Source: an uncultured Bacilli bacterium (GTDB taxonomy: Bacteria; Bacillota_I; Bacilli_A; RF39; UBA660). Taken from it: DNA of 7,687 nt. The translations under genes and the position numbers were made by a program. The notes beneath the pieces were generated by a model that was given only the letters and a program-made list of their open reading frames with translations, did not search any database and was not told where the DNA came from. The DNA is taken from assembly GCA_944359595.1 (NCBI GenBank), contig CALVSV010000146.1, forward strand, positions 1 through 7,687. The letters run 5' to 3'. Numbering within the stretch: position 1 is the stretch's first letter; the number at the start of each line of letters is the position of its first letter. Shown piece by piece: positions 1 through 5,927 of the stretch.

Positions 1-44
1 ATATAAAATTAACACCTGAACATTTAGGAAAACATATTAAATAA
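1..44 (+). CDS. 3' tail of an upstream gene (partial)
   Basis: Reading from base 3, thirteen sense codons (IKLTPEHLGKHIK) run to a TAA at 42-44. The other two plus frames stop within the first 20 bases. The peptide looks like a normal charged C-terminus, but it is too short to assign to a family. It lies 43 bases ahead of the chosen start of the MazG-like gene and no terminator is visible between them, so the two could share a transcript. The open stretch is short enough to occur by chance. Confidence 0.35.
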   Translation, partial: IKLTPEHLGKHIK

Positions 45-73
45 AATCATTAAAAAATAATAAATGAAGTATT

Positions 74-80
74 GGAGGAA
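74..80 (+). promoter_or_regulatory. Ribosome binding site that fixes the MazG-like start
   Basis: GGAGGAA lies 7-8 bases ahead of the ATG at 88. An in-frame ATG at 64 would place this Shine-Dalgarno inside the coding region and has no comparable site of its own, so the start at 88 is preferred. Confidence 0.75.
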
Positions 81-87
81 GAATGAA

Positions 88-402
88 ATGATAGATTTAA
101 AACAAATACAAAAAGATGTTTACCAAAATAAATTAGATAAGGGATTTAATGTTACAGATATTAATAAGGAGTTTTGTTTAGCGTATGGAGAAATGGCAGA
201 AGCATATGAAGCGTGGCGTAAGAAAAAAGATGATATAGGAGAAGAAATTGCAGATGTTGTTATTTATCTATTGGGCTTGTCTGAAATTTTAAATATTGAT
301 TTAGAAAGTGAACTATTAAAGAAAATAAACAAAAATAAACATAGAGAATATAAAATAATTAATGGCGTAAATACGAGAGTTAAGGAATATGATGAAAAAT
401 AA
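88..402 (+). CDS. MazG-like nucleotide pyrophosphohydrolase
   Basis: This is a 104-residue cytoplasmic protein, counting from the ATG at 88. Members of the all-alpha MazG/NTP-PPase superfamily hydrolyse (d)NTPs to the monophosphate and pyrophosphate using Mg2+ bound by two acidic helices. Both are visible: GEMAEAYEAW gives E35 and E38 (with E41), and GEEIADVVIYLLG gives E52/E53 and D56, matching the ExxE...ExxD pattern. A basic tail with KINKNKHREYK, common in short MazG-like proteins, follows. The size fits single-domain MazG-like proteins rather than the two-domain E. coli MazG. The exact substrate (house-cleaning of damaged dNTPs, dUTP/dCTP or another) cannot be read from the sequence. No promoter is visible just upstream, so it may be transcribed with the preceding gene. 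The next gene on the same strand is a broken dinD. Confidence 0.8.
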   Translation: MIDLKQIQKDVYQNKLDKGFNVTDINKEFCLAYGEMAEAYEAWRKKKDDIGEEIADVVIYLLGLSEILNIDLESELLKKINKNKHREYKIINGVNTRVKEYDEK

Positions 403-425
403 TATATCTTTTGTTATAAAGTTTT

Positions 426-450
426 TTGACATTTTATATTGACATTTATA
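426..450 (+). repeat. Tandem 12-13 bp direct repeat with two TTGACA boxes
   Basis: TTGACATTTTATA (426-438) is immediately followed by TTGACATTTATA (439-450). The copies differ by one T in a run. The repeat lies in the 109-base gap between the MazG-like gene and the dinD remnant and supplies the -35 box of the predicted promoter. It may be a simple duplication of promoter DNA or a direct-repeat operator. Confidence 0.6.
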
Positions 451-452
451 AT
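426..452 (+). promoter_or_regulatory. Probable sigma-A promoter of the dinD remnant
   Basis: A perfect TTGACA (426-431) and a perfect TATAAT (447-452) are separated by 15 bases, shorter than the ideal 17. The second TTGACA at 439-444 has no good -10 at 16-18 bases. No Firmicutes-type LexA box (GAAC-N4-GTTC) is seen in the gap, so damage control by LexA is not supported here. Confidence 0.5.
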
Positions 453-511
453 AATTTCATGATTTAGACTTTTTTATAAAATAAAAAATATGGAAAAACA
501 GAAGGTAATGA

Positions 512-1344
512 ATGAATGAAATTAAAGAATATAATAAAACAGTATTTGAAAGTATTAAACATATTGATGAAAATGGTAATGAGTATTAGCTAGCTAGAGA
601 ATTACAAAACGCTTTAGAATATTCTCAATGACGAAGATTTAATGAAGTGATTAACAGAGCAATAATTTCTTGTGATAATAGTAAATTAGAAATTGATGAC
701 CATTTTGCCAAAGTCGGCAAAATGGTAGATATAGGTTCTAAAACATCAAAAAGTATTGTAGATTATAAATTATCAAGATACGCTTGTTACTTGATAGTAC
801 AAAATTCAGATCCTAGAAAAGAAGTTGTTACTTTGGGTCAAACTTATTTTGCAATACAAACAAGAAGTCAAGAATTAACTGAAAAAGAATATTCAACGTT
901 AACTGAAGATGAAAAAGGGTTTTATCAAAGAAGTTTAACTAAAAAAGGTAATCACTCTTTAAATCAAGTTGCCAAAAATTGTGGGGTTAAAAATTTCGAT
1001 CAATTTCATAATACCAGATATAAAGGTTATACAATGGTGAAACAGCAAATGATATTGCGAAAAGAAAGAATTTAAGATATAGAGAAGATATTTTAGATAA
1101 TATGGGTAGTGAAGAATTAGCAGCAAACCTTTTCCGTATAACTCAAACTGAATCAAAACTAAAAAAAGATAATATATCTAATGAAAAAGACGCTACCAAA
1201 ACACATTATAATATTGGAAAAAATATTAGAGAGGTAATTGCTAAAAACGATGGAACAATGCTAGAAGATTTACCAACACCTAAAAAATCTTTAAAAGAAT
1301 TAGAAAAGGAAAAACTTTATCAAGAAAAAATAAAAATGAAATAA
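512..1344 (+). pseudogene. dinD: dinD remnant (DNA-damage-inducible protein D), two nonsense codons and a frameshift
   Basis: The reading frame from the ATG at 512 (AAGG six bases upstream) matches DinD along its whole length, about 277 codons against 274 in E. coli as recalled. Family landmarks are IDDHF, MVDIGS, DYKLSRYACYLIVQN, DPRKEVV, LGQTYFAIQTR, NMGSEELAANLFRITQTE, THYNIGK and GTMLEDLPTPKKSLKELEK. Three lesions break it. A TAG at 587-589 and a TGA at 629-631 both stand where the family has Trp (EY-W-LARELQ and YSQ-W-RRF). One T is missing from the TT at 1027-1028; restoring it turns the local reading into KGLYNGETANDIAKRK and joins the frame to the downstream block starting near 1031. 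E. coli DinD is LexA-regulated and reported to modulate RecA; no function is expected here. Two surviving open stretches (about 632-1075 and 1031-1344) may be annotated as separate short proteins, but no separate ribosome site supports either. Confidence 0.9.
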
Positions 1345-1430
1345 TAAATTTGGATTTAACATATTTCTATACACAGATGGTACTATTAAATATTTTAATA
1401 TATATTTATACATAATTTCACACAATCTTT

Positions 1431-1457
1431 TTAGCACTCGCGCTTGACAAGTGCTAC
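1431..1457 (+). promoter_or_regulatory. CIRCE operator (HrcA binding site) upstream of htpG
   Basis: TTAGCACTC (1431-1439), nine bases, then AAGTGCTAC (1449-1457). The canonical element is TTAGCACTC-N9-GAGTGCTAA; the left arm is perfect and the right arm matches 7 of 9. It overlaps the -35 box of the htpG promoter, the expected position for heat-inducible repression by HrcA. In B. subtilis, htpG is not a CIRCE gene, so the arrangement is worth noting. Confidence 0.9.
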
Positions 1458-1472
1458 AGATAGATGTATTAT
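1444..1472 (+). promoter_or_regulatory. Sigma-A promoter of htpG
   Basis: TTGACA (1444-1449), a 17-base spacer and TATTAT (1467-1472). The -35 box occupies the end of the CIRCE spacer and the first base of its right arm, so HrcA bound there would block RNA polymerase. Transcription should start near 1479, giving a leader of roughly 30 bases that contains the AGGGAG ribosome site (1495-1500). Confidence 0.85.
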
Positions 1473-1508
1473 ATAACTGTAATTGATATTACATAGGGAG
1501 ATGATATA

Positions 1509-3389
1509 ATGGCAAAAAAAGAGTTTAAGGCCGAATCAAAAAGATTGATGGATTTAATGGTCAATTCAATTTATACAAATAAAGAAATATTTTTAAGAGA
1601 AATTATTTCTAATGCATCTGATGCTATAGACAAATTATATTATAGATCACTAACTGATAAAAGTGTAAAAGTTAAACAAAAAGAATTTGAAATAAATATA
1701 AGTATTGACAAAGAAAAAAGAACTTTGACAATTAGTGATAATGGTTGCGGAATGACTAAAGAAGAATTAGAAAAAAACTTGGGTACGATTGCTCAAAGTG
1801 GGTCTAAAACTTTTAAAGATCAAAATGAACATAAAAAAAATATCGATATAATTGGTCAATTTGGTGTAGGATTTTATTCTGCTTTTATGGTTAGTAGTAA
1901 TGTAAAAGTTATTTCGAAATCTTATGATAGTAGTGATGCATATGCTTTTACATCTGATGGAATTGACGGATATACAATTACAAAAGATACAAAAGATAAT
2001 TATGGTACAGATGTTATATTAACGATTAGAGATGATAATGATGATGAAAATTATAGTGAGTTTTTGGATGGCTATAGAATTAAGCAATTAATTAAAAAAT
2101 ATTCTGATTATATTACTTATCCAATAAAAATGGAAGTTGAACATCAAGAATTAAAAAAAGGAAGTAAAGATGAATATGAAACTATAAGTAGTATTGAAAC
2201 AGTTAATAGTTTAATTCCTATATGGAAAAGAAATAAAAAGAAAATAACTAAAGAAGAATATGATGTATTCTATAGTGATAAATTTAATGATTATGAAAAA
2301 CCATTAAGAGTTTTACATAATTCTAGTGAGGGTACAATAAACTTTAATACATTATTATATATTCCATCACACGCACCATATAACTATTACACTAAAGATT
2401 ACGAAAAAGGATTACAATTATATTCTAACGGTGTATTAATAATGGAAAAATGCTCTGATCTTTTACCAGATTATTTTAGTTTTGTAAAAGGTGTTGTCGA
2501 TAGTCCAGATTTATCACTTAATATATCTCGTGAAGTGCTTCAACAAAATAGAATACTTAAAACAATAGCTAAAAATATTGAAACAAAGATTATTAAAGAA
2601 CTTGGGGATATGCTAGAAAATGATAGAGAAGATTACATTAAATTTCATAAAGCATTTGGTATGCAATTAAAATTTGGCGTATATAATAATTTTGGTATGG
2701 ATAAAGATAAATTAAAAGATTTAATTATGTTTTATTCATCAAATACCAAAAAGGAAACTACATTAAAAGAGTATGTATCTAGAATGAAAAATGATCAAAA
2801 AGTTATATATTATGCAAGTGGAGAATCAATTGATAAAATTGATATGATGCCACAAACAGAAATTGTTAAAGATAAAGGATTTGAAGTGTTATATTTAACT
2901 GATTATGTTGATGAATTTGTAATACAAATATTAATGAAATACGACGATAAAGAATTTGTTAATATAAGTAGTGAACAATTCGATTTAGATACTGATGAAG
3001 AAAAAGAACAACTAAAAAAAGAAAATGAGGCTAATAAAGAATTGTTTGATATTATGAAAGAAGCAATTCCAGATGTAAAAGAAATAAGATTTACACATAG
3101 GTTGAAAACACATCCTGTTTGTTTATCAACAGAGGGTGCAATTTCTACTGAAATGGAAAAAGTGATTAATGCAATGCCTACTGATGAAAAGGTTAGTGCG
3201 ACAACTATTCTAGAAATTAATGAAAATCATGAGATAGCTCATAAACTAAAGTATTTATTTAATAATAATAAAGATGAATTAAAAAAATATAGTAAAATTC
3301 TTTATGCTCAAGCAAGATTAATTGAAGGTTTAACTATCGATAATCCAACAGAAATCAGTAATTTGATATGCGATGAATTATCTAAATAA
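1509..3389 (+). CDS. htpG: Molecular chaperone HtpG (bacterial Hsp90)
   Basis: This is a 626-residue protein, the normal full length for HtpG, a cytosolic dimeric ATP-driven chaperone that remodels non-native proteins. The N-terminal GHKL ATPase domain (about 1-215) has FLREIISNASDAIDK with catalytic E31 and N35, SDNGCGM with nucleotide-binding D77, GTIAQSGSKTF (92-102) and the glycine-rich lid end IGQFGVGFYSAFMV (115-128). The middle domain (about 225-500) holds NISREVLQQNR (338-348), which carries the ATP-contacting arginine. The C-terminal dimerisation domain fills about 515-626, and there is no eukaryotic MEEVD tail, as expected. The start is set by GGGAG eight bases upstream. The gene is transcribed alone from a CIRCE-controlled promoter and closed by a hairpin terminator, so it appears to be a monocistronic heat-shock gene. 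No residue of the ATPase core is missing. Confidence 0.98.
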   Translation: MAKKEFKAESKRLMDLMVNSIYTNKEIFLREIISNASDAIDKLYYRSLTDKSVKVKQKEFEINISIDKEKRTLTISDNGCGMTKEELEKNLGTIAQSGSKTFKDQNEHKKNIDIIGQFGVGFYSAFMVSSNVKVISKSYDSSDAYAFTSDGIDGYTITKDTKDNYGTDVILTIRDDNDDENYSEFLDGYRIKQLIKKYSDYITYPIKMEVEHQELKKGSKDEYETISSIETVNSLIPIWKRNKKKITKEEYDVFYSDKFNDYEKPLRVLHNSSEGTINFNTLLYIPSHAPYNYYTKDYEKGLQLYSNGVLIMEKCSDLLPDYFSFVKGVVDSPDLSLNISREVLQQNRILKTIAKNIETKIIKELGDMLENDREDYIKFHKAFGMQLKFGVYNNFGMDKDKLKDLIMFYSSNTKKETTLKEYVSRMKNDQKVIYYASGESIDKIDMMPQTEIVKDKGFEVLYLTDYVDEFVIQILMKYDDKEFVNISSEQFDLDTDEEKEQLKKENEANKELFDIMKEAIPDVKEIRFTHRLKTHPVCLSTEGAISTEMEKVINAMPTDEKVSATTILEINENHEIAHKLKYLFNNNKDELKKYSKILYAQARLIEGLTIDNPTEISNLICDELSK

Positions 3390-3393
3390 ATGA

Positions 3394-3420
3394 CTGAATA
3401 ATTTTTATTCAGCTTTTTTT
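3394..3420 (+). terminator. Rho-independent terminator of htpG
   Basis: CTGAATAA (3394-3401) and TTATTCAG (3405-3412) form a perfect 8-bp stem with a 3-base loop, followed by CTTTTTTT. It starts five bases after the htpG stop and faces the terminator of the minus-strand genes. Confidence 0.88.
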
Positions 3421-3425
3421 ATTTT

Positions 3426-3463
3426 AAAAAAAGTTGTATGAAATTGTTTTATTTCATGACAAC
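3426..3463 (-). terminator. Rho-independent terminator of the minus-strand pair
   Basis: Read on the minus strand, GTTGTCATGAAAT pairs with ATTTCATACAAC around a six-base loop (12 pairs, one bulged C), followed by seven T. It begins three bases after the stop of the small unrecognised gene. With the htpG terminator it isolates two convergent transcripts. Confidence 0.85.
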
Positions 3464-3465
3464 CT

Positions 3466-3822
3466 TTATTTTCTTATGTCTATATAGTTATCTATTAATT
3501 CTTTTATTAATTCAGTATTATCATCATTATAGTAATTTCTTAGTTTTTCAACATATTCATAATGTATTATATCATTTGGTGAATTTAAATCTATATTATT
3601 TGTTAAAACATAAGCAATTACTATACCATTATATACTAAAAATATCTTATTACCATTAAAATTAATTTTTTTTAGTTTAATATATTTATTTATCATATCA
3701 AACATTGTATTTTTTCTTACTTTACTATTTAATAATTCAGAACTAAATTCATAATAATTGTCTACATATAAATATAAATTTTGTTCACTACCATTATCAA
3801 TTACTAAATGTCTATTAAACAT
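3466..3822 (-). CDS. Small unrecognised protein (118 aa)
   Basis: I do not recognise this family. The 118-residue product has no signal peptide or clear membrane helix. It starts MFNRHLVIDNGSEQNLYLYV, a stretch of alternating hydrophobic residues that suggests beta strands. A second strand-like segment, INFNGNKIFLVYNGIVIAYV, sits near residues 53-73, and the end is helical and acidic/basic (VEKLRNYY, ELIKELIDNY). It is rich in Asn and Tyr, as expected from the base composition. The ATG at 3820-3822 has a modest GGTGAT site (3829-3834 on the minus strand). It starts 30 bases after the far end of the split phospholipase-family gene, is co-directional with it and ends at a good terminator, so it is probably the second gene of that transcript. 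The terminator, spacing and ribosome site support a real gene. Confidence 0.72.
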   Translation of the reverse strand: MFNRHLVIDNGSEQNLYLYVDNYYEFSSELLNSKVRKNTMFDMINKYIKLKKINFNGNKIFLVYNGIVIAYVLTNNIDLNSPNDIIHYEYVEKLRNYYNDDNTELIKELIDNYIDIRK

Positions 3823-3852
3823 ATAATCACCAATAATATAGTGATATATTAT

Positions 3853-4098
3853 TTAATATTTATTCATAAAATATTGTATTTTATTTTTATTGTTACAATT
3901 TTTACCAGTTATATACGATAAATTTAGGAAAATACCATTTAGTTTTTCTAAACTTTCATCATTATACAACACATCATTTATTATTTTTAGTGCATCAACA
4001 CATTTTTTTAATGCAATATTATATAATTCATCAAAAGAATAATTATATTTTTCATTTATATTAGTTATATGATTCCATACATTATTATTTAATTTATT
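3853..4098 (-). pseudogene. Detached 3' part of the zinc-dependent phospholipase C family gene
   Basis: Directly after the TAA at 4099-4101 the same minus-strand frame stays open for 81 further codons, to a TAA at 3853-3855. It reads NKLNNNVWNHITNINEKYNY, then SFDELYNIALKKCVDALKII and on to FMNKY. The W-N-H motif, the acidic/basic loop and the SFDELYNIAL helix look like the usual C-terminal part of this family, which follows the SYH segment just before the stop. There is no frameshift, good start codon or ribosome site of its own. It is therefore best read as the C-terminus of the same ancestral protein (about 327 residues), lost by one nonsense change or reached only by readthrough. Confidence 0.72.
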
Positions 4099-4839
4099 TT
4101 ATTTTATATTTATTGTTTGATGATACGATAATGGTGATATTTTAGGAATACTTTTAGGGATTATTTTATCAAAAATTGTGTATATTCTTTTTTTTATACC
4201 ATATCTATCATATCTATATAATTTATTTATTCTTCTCATATCTTTTATAGACTTATAATATATTTTAGAAAAATTATCAATACCATATACATCTTTATAA
4301 CAATTATCTAAAACTTTTTTTAAGTTATCATTAAATTTACTTATATTAAAACAATAATTATATAATTTAAATTTATTAACATCATGTGTAATATATTTAT
4401 CTATCATATATAAATCTATACTAACCTCCATTTTTGCATGCTTACCATTATATCTATATGTCGACTTGTCTTTTCTTTCGTAATTACCAGAATAATATAT
4501 AATATATGGGTGAAGAATAGTATCTAAAAAATAATGAGCAGTTATACCATAAAGATAAGATATAACCATACTATCATCATATAATTTATATCTCTTTATA
4601 TATTTAATAATACTAACAAACTTTTTTTTAGTATACTTAGAATGTAATAATTTAGGATATTTCTTTCTTACTTTAGTACCCAAAATTGGAAAATCTAAAA
4701 AATAAAAATTTAATGGATCTGGACCATTTGCAAACACTTTAATATATTCTTTATAATTTTTTAATTTATTCTTAATTTTTTCATCTAATTGATCAAATAC
4801 TTGCATTGAAAATAAAGAATGTGTTAGCGTGCTAGGCAT
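4099..4839 (-). CDS. Zinc-dependent phospholipase C family protein, truncated by an in-frame stop
   Basis: This 246-residue product resembles the zinc-dependent phospholipase C / S1-P1 nuclease-like family (Pfam Zn_dep_PLPC), often annotated as hypothetical in Firmicutes. Candidate metal ligands are all present: H7 in STLTHSLFS, D41 in FANGPDPLNFY, H66, H102/D106/H110 in GITAHYFLDTILHPY, and H134/E138 in GKHAKMEVSID. No signal peptide is seen, so it is probably cytoplasmic, and its substrate is unknown. The start at 4837-4839 (MPSTLTHS) is chosen because AAGAGGTGAT lies six bases upstream; a longer frame beginning at 4926 would add 29 residues of translated promoter DNA. The reading frame ends at a TAA (4099-4101) while family-like coding continues in frame beyond it. 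The truncated form keeps the ligands but loses the C-terminal helices. It is divergent from the Abi_2 gene and probably cotranscribed with the small gene downstream. Confidence 0.8.
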   Translation of the reverse strand: MPSTLTHSLFSMQVFDQLDEKIKNKLKNYKEYIKVFANGPDPLNFYFLDFPILGTKVRKKYPKLLHSKYTKKKFVSIIKYIKRYKLYDDSMVISYLYGITAHYFLDTILHPYIIYYSGNYERKDKSTYRYNGKHAKMEVSIDLYMIDKYITHDVNKFKLYNYCFNISKFNDNLKKVLDNCYKDVYGIDNFSKIYYKSIKDMRRINKLYRYDRYGIKKRIYTIFDKIIPKSIPKISPLSYHQTINIK

Positions 4840-4843
4840 GATT

Positions 4844-4853
4844 ATCACCTCTT
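4844..4853 (-). promoter_or_regulatory. Strong ribosome binding site that decides the phospholipase-family start
   Basis: On the minus strand AAGAGGTGAT, nearly a perfect anti-16S match, stands about six bases before the ATG at 4837-4839. It rules out the upstream in-frame ATG at 4926. Confidence 0.85.
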
Positions 4854-4861
4854 TATAAATA

Positions 4862-4870
4862 AGTATATCA
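4862..4870 (-). promoter_or_regulatory. Extended -10 promoter for the minus-strand pair
   Basis: The minus strand reads TGATATACT, an extended -10 (TGn plus TATACT), with no good -35 box at 17 bases. The start of transcription would fall only a few bases ahead of the ribosome site, giving a very short leader. Confidence 0.55.
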
Positions 4871-4939
4871 CAAAACATTATGTTAAAATAATTATAATTA
4901 TGTGAAATTGTAAAAAAAATAATCATTTTTTAAAATCTA

Positions 4940-4948
4940 TGTTATAAT
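4940..4948 (+). promoter_or_regulatory. Extended -10 promoter for the Abi_2-HtrA operon
   Basis: TGTTATAAT combines a TGn extension with a perfect TATAAT (4943-4948). The -35 position (4920-4925, TAATCA) is poor. The ribosome site AGGTGGTGAG (4957-4966) lies almost at the predicted start of transcription, so the leader is under 20 bases and leaves no room for a structured RNA or riboswitch. Confidence 0.65.
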
Positions 4949-4972
4949 CTAATAGTAGGTGGTGAGAATTTT

Positions 4973-5926
4973 ATGCCAGAAAAGGTTAAAATATTCAAAA
5001 CACTTGATGAACAATTGCAGATATTTAAAAACAAGGGGTTAGTTATTAATGATTATAATAAAGCAAAAAAAATATTGCTCCGTGAAAATTACTTTTTTAT
5101 TAATGGGTATAGACATTTATTCTTAAAGTCGGTATCAAATAGAGTGTTTATAGAAGGTACAACATTTGATGAATTATATTCACTATTTTTATTCGATAGA
5201 AAATTTAGAAATATAATATTTAAAAATGTACTTACAATAGAAAATAATATTAAATCTATAATAAGTTATCAATTATCTAAAAAATATGGATATAAGGAAA
5301 AGGATTATTTAAATCCTAAAAACTTTTCCAGTAAAAAAGAAGATACTAATAGAGTAAAAGATCTAATATTCAAAATGAAACGCCAAATAAGGATCAATGG
5401 TGAAAAACATAGTGCGACATACCATTATTTAAACAAATATGGATATGTACCGTTATGGATTATGGTAAAAGTATTATCATTTGGTATTGTTGGAGAATTA
5501 TATGCAATATTAAAACCTGAAGATAAATCTGGTGTTGCTCAATATTATCGTTTAGATATTGATGTATTAGAAAATTATTTAGTAATGCTTGCCAACTATA
5601 GAAATTTATGTGCACATGAAGACATACTATATGAAAATAGAACACAGCGTATAATAGATGATACTAAGTATCATGAATATCTAAAAATACCGATGATGGA
5701 TTCAGAGTACATATATGGAAAAAATGATATTTTTGCTTTAATAATTATTTTAAAACAAATGCTAAGTGATGAAGAATTTAGATTACTTATGCGTGAAATT
5801 GAATATGAATTGAATATATTAGAAGGAAAATTAAATAGTATTTCCATTAATAAAGTATTAGATAGAATGGGAATGCCTACAAACTATAAAGATATATTAG
5901 ATATAGAAAGTGGTGTTTTAGTATAA
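4973..5926 (+). CDS. Abi_2 (AbiD/AbiF-like) abortive-infection family protein with HEPN motif
   Basis: The 317-residue cytoplasmic protein fits the Abi_2 family (Pfam PF07751). These proteins are linked to phage exclusion by abortive infection and belong to the HEPN superfamily, many of whose members are metal-independent RNases. N-terminal landmarks are LDEQLQIFKNKGLVI, NYFFINGYRHLFL, GTTFDELYSLFLFDRKFRNI and VLTIENNIKSIISYQLSKKYG. The centre has KYGYVPLWIMVKVLSFG. The active-site-like segment is ANYRNLCAHEDILYENR, where R210-x4-H215 is the HEPN R-x4-6-H motif. Length is normal and the motif is intact, so the protein should be competent. The start at 4973 has a GGTGAG site six bases upstream. 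The stop is one base from the htrA start, which implies a shared transcript. Whether it defends against phage, and what activates it, cannot be told from the sequence. Confidence 0.88.
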   Translation: MPEKVKIFKTLDEQLQIFKNKGLVINDYNKAKKILLRENYFFINGYRHLFLKSVSNRVFIEGTTFDELYSLFLFDRKFRNIIFKNVLTIENNIKSIISYQLSKKYGYKEKDYLNPKNFSSKKEDTNRVKDLIFKMKRQIRINGEKHSATYHYLNKYGYVPLWIMVKVLSFGIVGELYAILKPEDKSGVAQYYRLDIDVLENYLVMLANYRNLCAHEDILYENRTQRIIDDTKYHEYLKIPMMDSEYIYGKNDIFALIIILKQMLSDEEFRLLMREIEYELNILEGKLNSISINKVLDRMGMPTNYKDILDIESGVLV

Positions 5927-5927
5927 T

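Noticed and set aside
64..87. In-frame ATG at 64 as the MazG-like start
   Set aside because: The good GGAGGAA site lies downstream of it and points to the ATG at 88; the extra eight residues carry no family similarity.
403..511. LexA/SOS box upstream of the dinD remnant
   Set aside because: No GAAC-N4-GTTC or CTGT-N8-ACAG type palindrome is present in the gap.
959..1156. Minus-strand open frame opposite dinD
   Set aside because: Hydrophobic, low-complexity translation antisense to recognisable DinD coding; no ribosome site.
1345..1430. Terminator or small gene between dinD and the CIRCE element
   Set aside because: Only AT-rich sequence with weak imperfect palindromes; no GC-containing stem with a T run and no open frame with a ribosome site.
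3438..3659. Plus-strand open frame opposite the small minus-strand gene
   Set aside because: Begins within the terminator hairpin and translates to Leu/Tyr/His-rich low-complexity sequence typical of an antisense shadow.
4840..4926. 29-residue N-terminal extension of the phospholipase-family protein
   Set aside because: It is a translation of the promoter and ribosome-site DNA; the AAGAGGTGAT site sets the start at 4839.
4840..4972. Structured ncRNA or RNA antitoxin upstream of the Abi_2 gene, as described at some abiF loci
   Set aside because: The space is short and very AT-rich, has no strong hairpins or repeats, and the predicted leader is under 20 bases.
5460..5645. Minus-strand open frame inside the Abi_2 gene
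   Set aside because: Antisense to a well-supported family protein, with no start signals.
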